Below are positions 1 to 6,874 of a DNA stretch of 8,436 nucleotides, in pieces. A program made the translations under genes and the position numbers. Within the stretch, counting starts at the first letter, position 1; the number at the start of each line of letters is the position of its first letter. The DNA is from Bacillota bacterium. GTDB lineage: Bacteria > Bacillota > Clostridia > Oscillospirales > Ruminococcaceae. The notes below the pieces were generated by a model. That model saw only the letters and a program-made list of their open reading frames with translations, was not told the origin of the DNA and did no database searches. The DNA is taken from positions 1 to 8,436 of the forward strand of contig JAKPGH010000213.1 of assembly GCA_029550985.1 (NCBI GenBank). Reading direction: 5' to 3'.

Positions 1-70
1 TCTTCCCCAAAAGGTCCCTGGCCACCTCCCGGGCGTCCCGGAGGTAAAATTCCCGGGGCAAAGCTTTCAT
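1..70 (-). CDS. mpg: DNA-3-methyladenine glycosylase (MPG/AAG family), N-terminal fragment cut by window edge
   Basis: Only the first 23 codons are inside the window; the gene runs off the left edge. The translated start, MKALPREFYLRDAREVARDL followed by LGK, fits the highly conserved opening of the MPG/AAG family of purine DNA glycosylases (LP..FY.RD...VARDLLGK). This family excises 3-methyladenine, hypoxanthine and other damaged purines from DNA to begin base-excision repair in the cytoplasm. The ATG at 70 has a GAGGTG ribosome-binding site at 76-81, five bases upstream. It is the last visible gene of the minus-strand cluster and is separated from the CYTH gene by 167 bases that contain competing hairpins. 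The catalytic residues lie outside the window, so the family call depends on the N-terminus alone. Confidence 0.75.
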   Translation of the reverse strand, partial: MKALPREFYLRDAREVARDLLGK

Positions 71-115
71 TGTTTCACCTCATCCCATACAGGGCAGTAT
101 GCTTTTCGGACCCAA

Positions 116-168
116 AAGGGCGGGATGGCAATGCCCGTTCCCGCCCTTCTTTCAAAGTCATTGCCATC
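116..168 (-). promoter_or_regulatory. Competing hairpins upstream of the glycosylase gene (candidate terminator/attenuator)
   Basis: On the minus strand, AAGGGCGGGA (148-139) pairs perfectly with TCCCGCCCTT (125-116) around a 13-base loop. The 3' arm ends in TTTT, which resembles an intrinsic terminator with a short U run. A second perfect 10-bp inverted repeat, GATGGCAATG (168-159) with CATTGCCATC (133-124), uses the loop and the first two bases of the 3' arm of the first hairpin. The two helices therefore cannot both form in full. The element sits 46 bases before the glycosylase ATG, and I see no good promoter between the two. It may be a simple operon terminator or a conditional one; the regulatory role is inference. 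Confidence 0.5.
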
Positions 169-237
169 GTACAGCAGGGTTTTTCTTTATCCTGTCCCAA
201 TTCTGAAGGCGCTATGCCAGCCAGCGTCTTTTGGAGG

Positions 238-792
238 TTACCCTTGTTTTCCTTCCTTTTCCAAAGCAAGCTCCAAATAGGTTTGGTAGGTCAGATGCTT
301 GGGGTCCAGACCCATCTTTCCCAGCATTGCCAGCAGTTCCTCCCCCGCTTCCTGCTGTTGGGAGTCCTGGGCGGACAGCATTTCCAGCTCCAAGAAAGGC
401 CCCAAGCCTTCCACGGCGTCCAGGCAGGCGGTGACAACGCCGGAATAGTAATAGCGGCGGGTCTTTTTCACCGTCACCAGAGAGGTAAAGCCCAGCCGCT
501 CCAGCAGCAGGGCGGTGGCCTGGGGGTCCTCCACCCCGGTTTCAATCTCTTCCCGGATTTTGCAGACGCTGTCCTCCCGGGGCCCTTTATAGGTCAGGTA
601 GCAGCGGGTGATGCCCGCCAGAATATCCCGGGAGATGCGCAGGCGCAGAATGGGCTGGCCATTTCCCTGATAGTAGACGTCCTCGTCTTTGACCACTGCT
701 CCCGAAACAAAGTCCAGTTCTTCGGTCAACTGCCTGGCAAGGGCCATGGGAGAAATGTCTTCCAGCTTTACCTTTACTTCGATTTCCTTCAT
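238..792 (-). CDS. CYTH-domain protein (class IV adenylate cyclase / triphosphatase family)
   Basis: The 184-residue protein is a single CYTH (CyaB/thiamine triphosphatase) tunnel-fold domain. Visible signatures are the N-terminal ExExK motif (E3, E5, K7), basic strand residues R50/R52, K69 in TYKG, R80 with E82/E84 in an alternating charged strand, K109/K110 with R112/R113, D125, and the GLGPFLELE strand (E135, E137). These charged residues line the tunnel and bind triphosphate and divalent metal in known members. Members include class IV adenylate cyclases, thiamine triphosphatases and inorganic triphosphatases, and sequence alone does not separate them; the VEGLGPFLELE form is CyaB-like. 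The ATG at 792 is chosen because GGGAGG lies seven bases upstream (800-805) and the ExExK motif begins at residue 3. An in-frame upstream extension would read through the end of the fusion gene and is rejected. Only 14 bases separate it from that gene, so translation is probably coupled. Confidence 0.9.
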   Translation of the reverse strand: MKEIEVKVKLEDISPMALARQLTEELDFVSGAVVKDEDVYYQGNGQPILRLRISRDILAGITRCYLTYKGPREDSVCKIREEIETGVEDPQATALLLERLGFTSLVTVKKTRRYYYSGVVTACLDAVEGLGPFLELEMLSAQDSQQQEAGEELLAMLGKMGLDPKHLTYQTYLELALEKEGKQG

Positions 793-806
793 TGCAAGAC
801 CTCCCG

Positions 807-3800
807 TCATCCTACCTCGGTGCCCGGGTAGTAGTGAGTGAGAATGTCGATGTAATCCCAACCATCTTTGGCGTATTGATTGGCTCCTTGCTGGCTCATG
901 CCCACACCGTGGCCGTAGCCGTAGGTGGTAAACAGGAACCGGTCTTTGTTCCAATCGTATTTCACTTCAAAGCAGGCGCTGCGCAGCCCCAACAGGTTTT
1001 CCCGCACATAGCGGCCGGTGATGCGGGCGCCGTTGGCGGCGGTGGAGCGGCCGCAGATTCTCACATTGCCCACATAGCCGCCGTCCACATAGGTGAGAAT
1101 TTCAAACCATTCTTCCGGGTCCCAATCGTCGGGGTCCACGCCGATATGGCGTTCCAGCAGGCTGGCCACCTGGCTGCGGGACATGGCTTTGGTCACCTGG
1201 TAGCCGCTGACTTCCATGTCCACCTCGCTGTCCACCGAAACAAGGTACGGGTAATGTCCTCCCCAAACATCTTTGGAGGATGCGGTGCTGCCGGCGCTGA
1301 TGGCGTAGTAGGTGGTAAGAGCCGGTTTGCCCTTGTAGAGTACCATTTCCCCCAGCACCTCCTTCACCGCGTTGACCACCCGGGTATCCGCTTTGGAAGC
1401 CAACAGCACGGCGGGTGCGGAACCGTTTCGGTTGTAGTAGGTTATGTAGGTGTAGGTGGCCACCGCCTGGGCTTTCAGCGCCTCCACATGGAAGCTGGAG
1501 CCCATCTCATTCTGCACCGCCCGGGACACCAAATCCAGCGCGTCGCCGGTGATGCGGCTCCCGTTCACCGTAACCGTCAGCTCATCGCCGGAATATTCGA
1601 TGTCGTTTTCGCCGGTGGATTTCTTCCACGTGCTGCCGTCGTCCAACACGTAATTGGCGTATTTGTCCTCGACGCTCTGGCTGCTTTTCTTCCACGCGCT
1701 TCCGTCGTCCAGCACGTAGTTTGCGTACTTATCTTCGATGCTCTGGGTCTTTTTGGTCTGCTGGCTGCTGGTGGAAGGAGCGCTTTGCTGCGAGGAGGCA
1801 GCCGCCTGTGACTGGGAAACCTGCTGAGCGGCCGACGACTGAGAAGCCTGCTGCTGGGTTTGGGTCAAAGGTTGGGGGGTGGGCAGCGGCTCCGAAGCCT
1901 GCTGGGTTTGAAGAGCGGGAGCCTGGGGCTGCGTCCCCTGGCTGGGTTGGGAGGAGGCGGGCGGCTCCGACTGGGAGGGTTCGGAAAACTCCGGCTGGGA
2001 GGAGGGTTTGGATTCCTCCTCCGACTCCTCTTCCTCCGGCGGGGTTTCCGGCCGGGTGGTCTCCTCCTCGGGCTCGTCGGGGAAAAGCTCCAGCAAATCT
2101 ACCGGCGGCGCCGCCGTGGGGGAGGTATACACCGACGAGCGGGCGTCCAACCCGGTGGGCGGGCTTCCGCCGTACAGCTGATACCAGATATCCGGCATGA
2201 GAGGTTGGGGATTAATCTGGGCGTCCTTGCCAAAGTCGTCGGGATTTTCCCCTTCCCGCAGTTGCCGCGCCACCACCACAAAGCGGGCGTCGGAAAACTC
2301 ATAGGTGCAGGTGGAAAGGGTCAGGAGCTTGTCTCCCGGCTCTATCTCCACCCCGGTGTCGATGATGCTGCGGATTTGCAGCTGATAGGCGTAGTTGAGC
2401 AAATCCGCATCGGAGGCTGCGTCGATAAAGTTGTGGTAGTCGAAGACGTGGCCCTGGTTTTCGTAGGCGTTGGTGATGATAATGGCGAAAATGGCGTAGC
2501 TGTTGTCCTGGTAGACGGTGGAAAAATCGATGATGGGATGGGCTTTAAAGTAGGCCAGAGCGGCGTCCTTGCCGACATTCTTGGCATAAATGTTGTAGTT
2601 CATCAGCTCGCCGAAAATCTGGTTGTCCTTCATGTTGTGGCCGTAGATGACCAGATTGTCGCTGGGCTTTTTGACATCCACCCGGTAATCCAGAAAGGGA
2701 ACGCCGTATTCGCTGTATTCCTGTTTGAAGTTCTTCCGCAGATAGAACTCGTTGTCGGGCCCCTGCACCACAGGGTAGGCCATCTGGGTGTCGGGAACGC
2801 TGAGGAATCCCACCACGTCCCGGTTGACGGCATAAAGGGCCCCGAACTTTTTCTGATAATCCTTGGGGAAATCTTTGGGAATTTCGTAATCCCCCATCTC
2901 CCCATAAGTATACATATCCCGAAGCTTGCTTGCCAATTCCTTGGCGGCCCAGGCGTCGTAATAATATTTTCCCACATAGCCCGCGCTGCCCAAAAAGACA
3001 AGCAAGGCAAGAATAAAGATTGCTTTCTTCACTTTAACCCCCGGCCGGTCGGCTTTTCGAATGATAAAATTGCGGCCCAGCTTCCGCCAGAACCCCACTT
3101 TCGGCAACGTCCTGCCGGAAAGGCTGTCCTCCTGCCCCGGCAAATCGGTTACCGTGCGCCCGTCCAGCGCTTCTTCCAGAGGGATGGCCCCCATGTAGTG
3201 GTCGGGCAGATAGTCCACAAACAGGCGGACCATGTTCAGCGCCCGGGAAAGAGCGGCGTCCAACACCAAATCCTGCTCTTCGGGATGGCCTTCCCCCACA
3301 ATCAGCTTTTTGACATAGACGCTGCTCTGGTCGCAGACCGCTATGTAGACAAGGCCCAGCGGGTTCTTGCGATCGTAGCCCTGCCCCACCGTGAGGGCAA
3401 CGCCAATCTCCGCCTGGGATTTTTTGCGGGCGGCGTTGGCCATAAACACCACCGCCTGCTCGCTGCAGCCCCCGTGCTTTTTCAGCAGCCGGTAAGGCAC
3501 TCCCAGCTTTTCCCACTTGGTCCGGTCGGTGTCCACCGCCACGGTGTAGCGGAGAACATCGGTGCCGTTTTCGGTTTCGCTCAGCACCCGGGTGAGCATT
3601 CCCCCGCTGCCGGACTCCGCCACAGCAAGTCCCAGGTTTTTCTTTCTCAGCTTGTCCACCACCGCCGCCTGAAGGGACTCCACATCCAGGCCGTAGGCGG
3701 CATCTCCCAGCAGCTCCACCATCCGGCGAAGGGCCGGCGTGCAGGCGGCCGCCGCCTGCTGGTGGCTTGGGCCCTTTCCGGTGACCCGCACCAGAACCTC

Positions 3801-4439
3801 GCTGCCCTCCTGCTCGACGGAGATTTTGGGGTTCTGGGCGCTCATCAGCTCCGCCAGGGTACGGCGCACCATGTCTTCGGAAACTCCGTAGGTGCGCAGG
3901 GTGCGGGTGACCGTCACTTCGGGATGGGCGCCGGAAATCAGGGCGAGAATCCCCTCCCGCAGCAGGGCCAGCGCCTCCCGCTCCACATCGGGGAGCATCA
4001 CAATGTGCTGGCTGACCGAGGAAATCACAATTCCCGGCACCTTGCCCGCCGGACTGGGAAAGGCCTGGGCGCCTTTTGGAATCTGCGCTAAGGCCGCGTC
4101 CCCCGGCAAAAAGGCTTCCCCGGTGCGGCGGCAGTATTCCTGAATGGCTTTGTAGCAATCGGGGTGATTTTCCAACGGAAGCCCCAAACCCTGGGCAATG
4201 GCGGTTTTGACAAGGCCTCCGCTTTCCCGGTCCAGCCCTCCCAGAGTAAGGACGATGTTGCTTCGCTCCAGAGCGGTGGCCACCGCCTTTTGCAGGTCCC
4301 CCCGGCCGGAACAGATGCTAATCTGCTCCCTGACCTTAATTCCCGCACCGGAAAGAGCCCGTGCCACGCTTCTGGCACAGGCTTTGGCTCCTTCGGAAGC
4401 TTCGGTGGGATGAGGTACAAGAATCAGTTCCGCTACCAA
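807..4439 (-). CDS. CinA-like pseudoenzyme / class B sortase / SpoIID-LytB triple-domain membrane protein
   Basis: This is one uninterrupted 1210-codon frame. Residues 1-170 resemble the CinA MoCF domain, 171-250 the CinA KH-like middle domain (RTLRTYGVSEDMV), and 255-412 the PncC/CinA C-terminal domain. Key motifs are altered: GGLGPT is GGLDRES, AESCTGG is AESGSGG, and the SGIAGP loop is TVGQGYD, so catalysis is doubtful. A transmembrane segment at about 473-494 follows basic residues, which predicts N-in topology. Residues 530-730 are a class B sortase with His601 (YGHN), Cys711 (STCTYE) and Arg719 (ARFVVVAR). Residues 779-898 are low-complexity, acidic/Pro then Ser/Gln-rich, and 899-942 are two 22-residue repeats. 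Residues 953-1210 are SpoIID/LytB: Glu978 in the AVQNEM segment, ALKAQAVA, SKDVWGG, GYGHGVGMSQQGA and HYYPGTEV. SpoIID domains cleave peptidoglycan glycan strands or enhance amidases; sortases cleave and transpeptidate surface proteins. The start is TTG, supported by a perfect AAGGAGG seven bases upstream (4447-4453). The domain calls are strong; the combined role is unknown. Confidence 0.9.
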   Translation of the reverse strand: MVAELILVPHPTEASEGAKACARSVARALSGAGIKVREQISICSGRGDLQKAVATALERSNIVLTLGGLDRESGGLVKTAIAQGLGLPLENHPDCYKAIQEYCRRTGEAFLPGDAALAQIPKGAQAFPSPAGKVPGIVISSVSQHIVMLPDVEREALALLREGILALISGAHPEVTVTRTLRTYGVSEDMVRRTLAELMSAQNPKISVEQEGSEVLVRVTGKGPSHQQAAAACTPALRRMVELLGDAAYGLDVESLQAAVVDKLRKKNLGLAVAESGSGGMLTRVLSETENGTDVLRYTVAVDTDRTKWEKLGVPYRLLKKHGGCSEQAVVFMANAARKKSQAEIGVALTVGQGYDRKNPLGLVYIAVCDQSSVYVKKLIVGEGHPEEQDLVLDAALSRALNMVRLFVDYLPDHYMGAIPLEEALDGRTVTDLPGQEDSLSGRTLPKVGFWRKLGRNFIIRKADRPGVKVKKAIFILALLVFLGSAGYVGKYYYDAWAAKELASKLRDMYTYGEMGDYEIPKDFPKDYQKKFGALYAVNRDVVGFLSVPDTQMAYPVVQGPDNEFYLRKNFKQEYSEYGVPFLDYRVDVKKPSDNLVIYGHNMKDNQIFGELMNYNIYAKNVGKDAALAYFKAHPIIDFSTVYQDNSYAIFAIIITNAYENQGHVFDYHNFIDAASDADLLNYAYQLQIRSIIDTGVEIEPGDKLLTLSTCTYEFSDARFVVVARQLREGENPDDFGKDAQINPQPLMPDIWYQLYGGSPPTGLDARSSVYTSPTAAPPVDLLELFPDEPEEETTRPETPPEEEESEEESKPSSQPEFSEPSQSEPPASSQPSQGTQPQAPALQTQQASEPLPTPQPLTQTQQQASQSSAAQQVSQSQAAASSQQSAPSTSSQQTKKTQSIEDKYANYVLDDGSAWKKSSQSVEDKYANYVLDDGSTWKKSTGENDIEYSGDELTVTVNGSRITGDALDLVSRAVQNEMGSSFHVEALKAQAVATYTYITYYNRNGSAPAVLLASKADTRVVNAVKEVLGEMVLYKGKPALTTYYAISAGSTASSKDVWGGHYPYLVSVDSEVDMEVSGYQVTKAMSRSQVASLLERHIGVDPDDWDPEEWFEILTYVDGGYVGNVRICGRSTAANGARITGRYVRENLLGLRSACFEVKYDWNKDRFLFTTYGYGHGVGMSQQGANQYAKDGWDYIDILTHYYPGTEVG
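1614..1745 (-). repeat. Two in-frame 66-bp tandem repeats encoding 22-residue units
   Basis: Residues 899-920 and 921-942 of the fusion protein are adjacent copies with core EDKYANYVLDDGS followed by a Trp-Lys-Lys. Aligning the copies by codon shows eight synonymous and three replacement differences (Ile/Val, Ala/Thr, Ser/Thr). The protein sequence is therefore better conserved than the DNA, which suggests an old duplication kept under selection and not a recent slippage product. The units are rich in aromatic and charged residues and lie between the low-complexity linker and the SpoIID domain. I do not recognise the motif. Confidence 0.9.
1746..2105 (-). other. Low-complexity linker-coding segment (acidic/Pro then Ser/Gln-rich)
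   Basis: Residues 779-898 of the fusion protein have strongly biased composition. The first third is rich in Glu, Pro and Thr and the rest in Ser, Gln, Pro and Ala, with no aromatic residue after the start of the Ser/Gln part. This is typical of an extended, disordered spacer crossing the cell wall. It separates the sortase from the repeats and the SpoIID domain. Confidence 0.85.
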
Positions 4440-4453
4440 GGGTTAACCTCCTT
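4437..4453 (-). promoter_or_regulatory. Consensus ribosome-binding site fixing a TTG start
   Basis: AAGGAGG at 4447-4453 on the minus strand lies seven bases before the TTG codon at 4439-4437. The site matches the anti-Shine-Dalgarno sequence perfectly with ideal spacing. It decides the start of the fusion gene, because no ATG lies close to a comparable site. The CinA-like domain begins immediately (VAELILV), in agreement with this start. Confidence 0.85.
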
Positions 4454-4511
4454 GCGCGGCGCAGGGATGTTTGCACTTGCCGCCGCAGTCTTTGACGTCC
4501 GGGAGCGGGCT

Positions 4512-5702
4512 TTACCGGGGAGAAAGCCGCTCCTTGGTGGTTTGGGCAATGGCCCGCTGTACCAACGCTTCGTAATCCAGCTTTTGCTCTTCCTTGAGCA
4601 CCTCTTCCAGCCTCGGCTTGGTTTTGGGGTGACGGGGCGTAAAGACGGTGCAGCAGTCGTCAAAGGGCTGGATGCTGGTTTCAAAGGTGTCGATTTTGCG
4701 GGAGATAGCGATGATTTCCTCTTTATCCATGCCGATGACCGGGCGGAGCACCGGCAGAGTAAGTCCCGCCTGGGTGCAGGCTAAGGACGCCATGGTCTGG
4801 CTTGCCACCTGCCCGACGCTTTCCCCGGTAATCAGGCCGCTGCATTCCTCCTGCAGGGCGATGTCCTGGGCAATGCGCATCATAAAGCGGCGCATGATGA
4901 CGGTGCCGAAATCCTCCCGGCAATGTTCCTTGATGGCTTCCGAAATTTCGGTGAAGGGAACGATGTGGAGGGGGATGGTGCCGCAGTATCGGGTCATCTT
5001 CTCGCAGAGGGTTTTCACCTTGAGCAGGGCCCGCTCGCTGGTGTAGGGCGGGGAATAAAAGTGAACGGCCGAAATGGAAAGGCCGCGCTTGGCCATCATT
5101 ACCCCCGCCACCGGGCTGTCGATGCCGCCGGAAAGCAACAGCATGGCCCGGCCGGAGCTGCCCACCGGAATCCCGCCGGCGCCGGGGAGTTGGGCTCCGT
5201 GCACGTAGGCGGCAAAGTCCCGCACCTCCACCACCACCAGGACGTCGGGATTTTCCACGTCCACTTTAAGATGGGGGAACTGCCGCAGCAGCCAGCCTCC
5301 CAGCTCCCGGCAAATCTCCGGGGAGGTCATGGGGAAGGACTTGTCCGACCGCTTGGCAGCCACCTTAAAGGTGGACGCAGCCTTCAGTTCCTCCTCCAGG
5401 TATTGGGCCGCCGTCTTCCGAATGGCTTCCATATCCTTTTCCACCACGGCAGCCCGGGTCAGGGCGGCAATGCCGAAAACCCGGGAAAGGCGGTCCAACG
5501 CCTCCTCCATGTCGCAGTCCCCCACCGGCTGGGCGTAAATGGTGGATTGGGCCTTGGTAAAGCGGAACTCCCCCACTCCCCGCAGGGCCCGCTTGCAGTT
5601 TTTTATCATCAAATCCTCAAAGCTGCCCCGGTTAAGGCCTTTGAGGGCAATTTCTCCGCTTTTGAGCAGAATAAGCTCCTTGGTTCCGGATTCCAGTTTC
5701 AT
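4512..5702 (-). CDS. thiI: tRNA 4-thiouridine synthetase ThiI
   Basis: The 396-residue protein has the ThiI order: an N-terminal ferredoxin-like region (1-60), a THUMP tRNA-binding domain (about 60-165), and an ATP-pyrophosphatase domain with the PP-loop SGGIDSP at 191-197, GESVGQVASQT at 293-303, and a Cys-Cys pair at 350-351 in PFDDCCTVFTP. It adenylates U8 of tRNA with ATP and replaces oxygen with sulfur carried as a persulfide. There is no C-terminal rhodanese domain, as in Bacillus ThiI, so sulfur must come directly from a desulfurase. The upstream gene encodes one: its TAG stop abuts this ATG with no gap, and the AAGGAG site (5713-5718) lies inside that gene, ten bases upstream. The length is typical for the rhodanese-less form. 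The pairing fits the known NifZ-ThiI partnership of B. subtilis. A role in thiamine thiazole synthesis is less certain. Confidence 0.96.
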   Translation of the reverse strand: MKLESGTKELILLKSGEIALKGLNRGSFEDLMIKNCKRALRGVGEFRFTKAQSTIYAQPVGDCDMEEALDRLSRVFGIAALTRAAVVEKDMEAIRKTAAQYLEEELKAASTFKVAAKRSDKSFPMTSPEICRELGGWLLRQFPHLKVDVENPDVLVVVEVRDFAAYVHGAQLPGAGGIPVGSSGRAMLLLSGGIDSPVAGVMMAKRGLSISAVHFYSPPYTSERALLKVKTLCEKMTRYCGTIPLHIVPFTEISEAIKEHCREDFGTVIMRRFMMRIAQDIALQEECSGLITGESVGQVASQTMASLACTQAGLTLPVLRPVIGMDKEEIIAISRKIDTFETSIQPFDDCCTVFTPRHPKTKPRLEEVLKEEQKLDYEALVQRAIAQTTKERLSPR

Positions 5703-6848
5703 CTAGTCGTTGCTCCTTGTAATCTGATTCATCCCCTGAACAAGGGCATCAAAAAAGGCGTCGATATCTTCCAGCGTATTCAGCGGAGAAAAGGTGATTC
5801 TCAGCGCGCTTTTGATGCGGTTTCGGGGCAGGCCCATGGCGGTGAGGACATGGCTGTCCGCCCCCTTGGAGCAGGCGGAGCCTCCGGACACATAAATGCC
5901 CCGCTCCGCCAAAAAGTGAATCATGGTCTCGCTGCGGTAGCCCGGCACACTGATATTACAAATATTAGGTGCTCCGTCCGGGGGCATATTGATGCACAGC
6001 TGAGGAAATTGTTCCGCTTTTTCTAAAAAATGAGCCCGCAGGGCGGCGTAATGGGCGCGATGCCGGGCCAGTTTTTCCTTTGCCGCGGCGGCGGCGGCCC
6101 CCATGGCGCAGGCGAGGGGCACGTTTTCGGTGCCGGGGCGCAATCCCTTTTCCTGCCCGCCTCCGTAGCAGAGAGGCTGGAGGCGCACTCCCTTTTTCAC
6201 ATAAAGGACCCCTATCCCCTTGGGGGCGTGAAACTTATGGCCGCTGAAGCTGGCAAGGTCCACTCCCAGCTTTTTCAGGGAAAAATCTACCTTCCCGAAC
6301 GCCTGCACACCGTCGGTGTGAACCAGCACCTTGGGGTTGCGCTTTTTGGCCTGCCGGGCGATGGCGGCAAGGTCGCAGACGGCCCCCACCTCGCTGTTGA
6401 CCAAATTGCAGGATACCAGCAGGGTGTCGCCGGTCACCTCCCGGCACAGCTGGTCCGGGTCGATGGAGCCGTCGGGCTGGGGACCTACCAAAACCACATT
6501 GGCGTTTTGCTGTTGCGCCAGCATTTGCAGGGGGCTTCTCACCGACGAGTGCTCCACCGCCGTGGAGATAAGGGTGTTGCCCCGCCGCCTGTGGGCGGCA
6601 AACACGCCCTGAATGGCGATGTTGTTGGATTCGGTGGCGCCGGAGGTAAAGTAAACCTCCTCCGGTTGGCAGCCCAGGGCGTCCGCCATCTGCTCCCGGG
6701 CTTTTTCCAGCAAAAGCTGGGCCTCCAGCCCTTTTTTATGCAGGGAGGAAGGATTGCCGTAAAGTTCTTCCATCACCCGAACGGCCACTTGGGCCACGGC
6801 CGGGTCCACCGGCGTGGTGGCCGCGTTGTCCAAATAGATTTCGCGCAC
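5703..6848 (-). CDS. Cysteine desulfurase (IscS/NifS family, NifZ-like ThiI partner)
   Basis: The 381-residue protein is a fold-type I PLP enzyme that removes sulfur from L-cysteine to give alanine and an enzyme persulfide. It shows LDNAATTP at 6-13, the TSGATESNN segment (68-76), His100, Asp179 and Gln182 that contact PLP, the PLP-binding Lys205 in SGHKFHAPKG, the RPGTEN motif (237-242) and the persulfide Cys326 in GGSACSKG. The length fits the IscS-like group. The GTG start at 6848 has AAGGAAG seven bases upstream (6856-6862), and the conserved MxxIYLDNAATT beginning starts at once. It is the first gene of the operon and directly abuts thiI, so it most likely supplies sulfur for tRNA 4-thiouridine, as NifZ does in B. 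subtilis. General Fe-S cluster supply cannot be excluded, although no iscU/sufU or iscR gene is visible here. Confidence 0.95.
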   Translation of the reverse strand: MREIYLDNAATTPVDPAVAQVAVRVMEELYGNPSSLHKKGLEAQLLLEKAREQMADALGCQPEEVYFTSGATESNNIAIQGVFAAHRRRGNTLISTAVEHSSVRSPLQMLAQQQNANVVLVGPQPDGSIDPDQLCREVTGDTLLVSCNLVNSEVGAVCDLAAIARQAKKRNPKVLVHTDGVQAFGKVDFSLKKLGVDLASFSGHKFHAPKGIGVLYVKKGVRLQPLCYGGGQEKGLRPGTENVPLACAMGAAAAAAKEKLARHRAHYAALRAHFLEKAEQFPQLCINMPPDGAPNICNISVPGYRSETMIHFLAERGIYVSGGSACSKGADSHVLTAMGLPRNRIKSALRITFSPLNTLEDIDAFFDALVQGMNQITRSND

Positions 6849-6874
6849 AAAGGCACTTCCTTTTTCCTTATGAC

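Noticed and set aside
75..167. A 30-codon leader-like frame (beginning MAMTLKEG) ending four bases before the glycosylase ATG
   Set aside because: No Shine-Dalgarno site precedes its ATG, the peptide has no run of regulatory codons, and its span coincides with the hairpin arms, which explain the sequence better.
792..954. Longer N-terminus for the CYTH protein
   Set aside because: The extra 54 codons overlap the end of the SpoIID domain in another frame, lack family similarity, and the internal ATG has an ideal ribosome-binding site directly before the ExExK motif.
2202..2213. NPQP at residues 743-746 as a Staphylococcus-type SrtB signal (NPQTN)
   Set aside because: The essential Thr is absent and the next residues do not fit; the nearby SPPTG is the better candidate.
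1860..4091. A 743-codon open frame on the plus strand opposite the fusion gene
   Set aside because: Its translation is low-complexity, rich in Gly, Val, Leu and His, with no recognisable domain, and it mirrors the codon structure of the minus-strand fusion gene, whose domains are clear. Long antisense frames are expected in G+C-rich coding DNA.
4454..4487. GCGGCG/CGCCGC hairpin between thiI and the fusion gene as a terminator
   Set aside because: The stem is only six bases, the loop is long, and no U run follows; the consensus ribosome-binding site comes immediately after.
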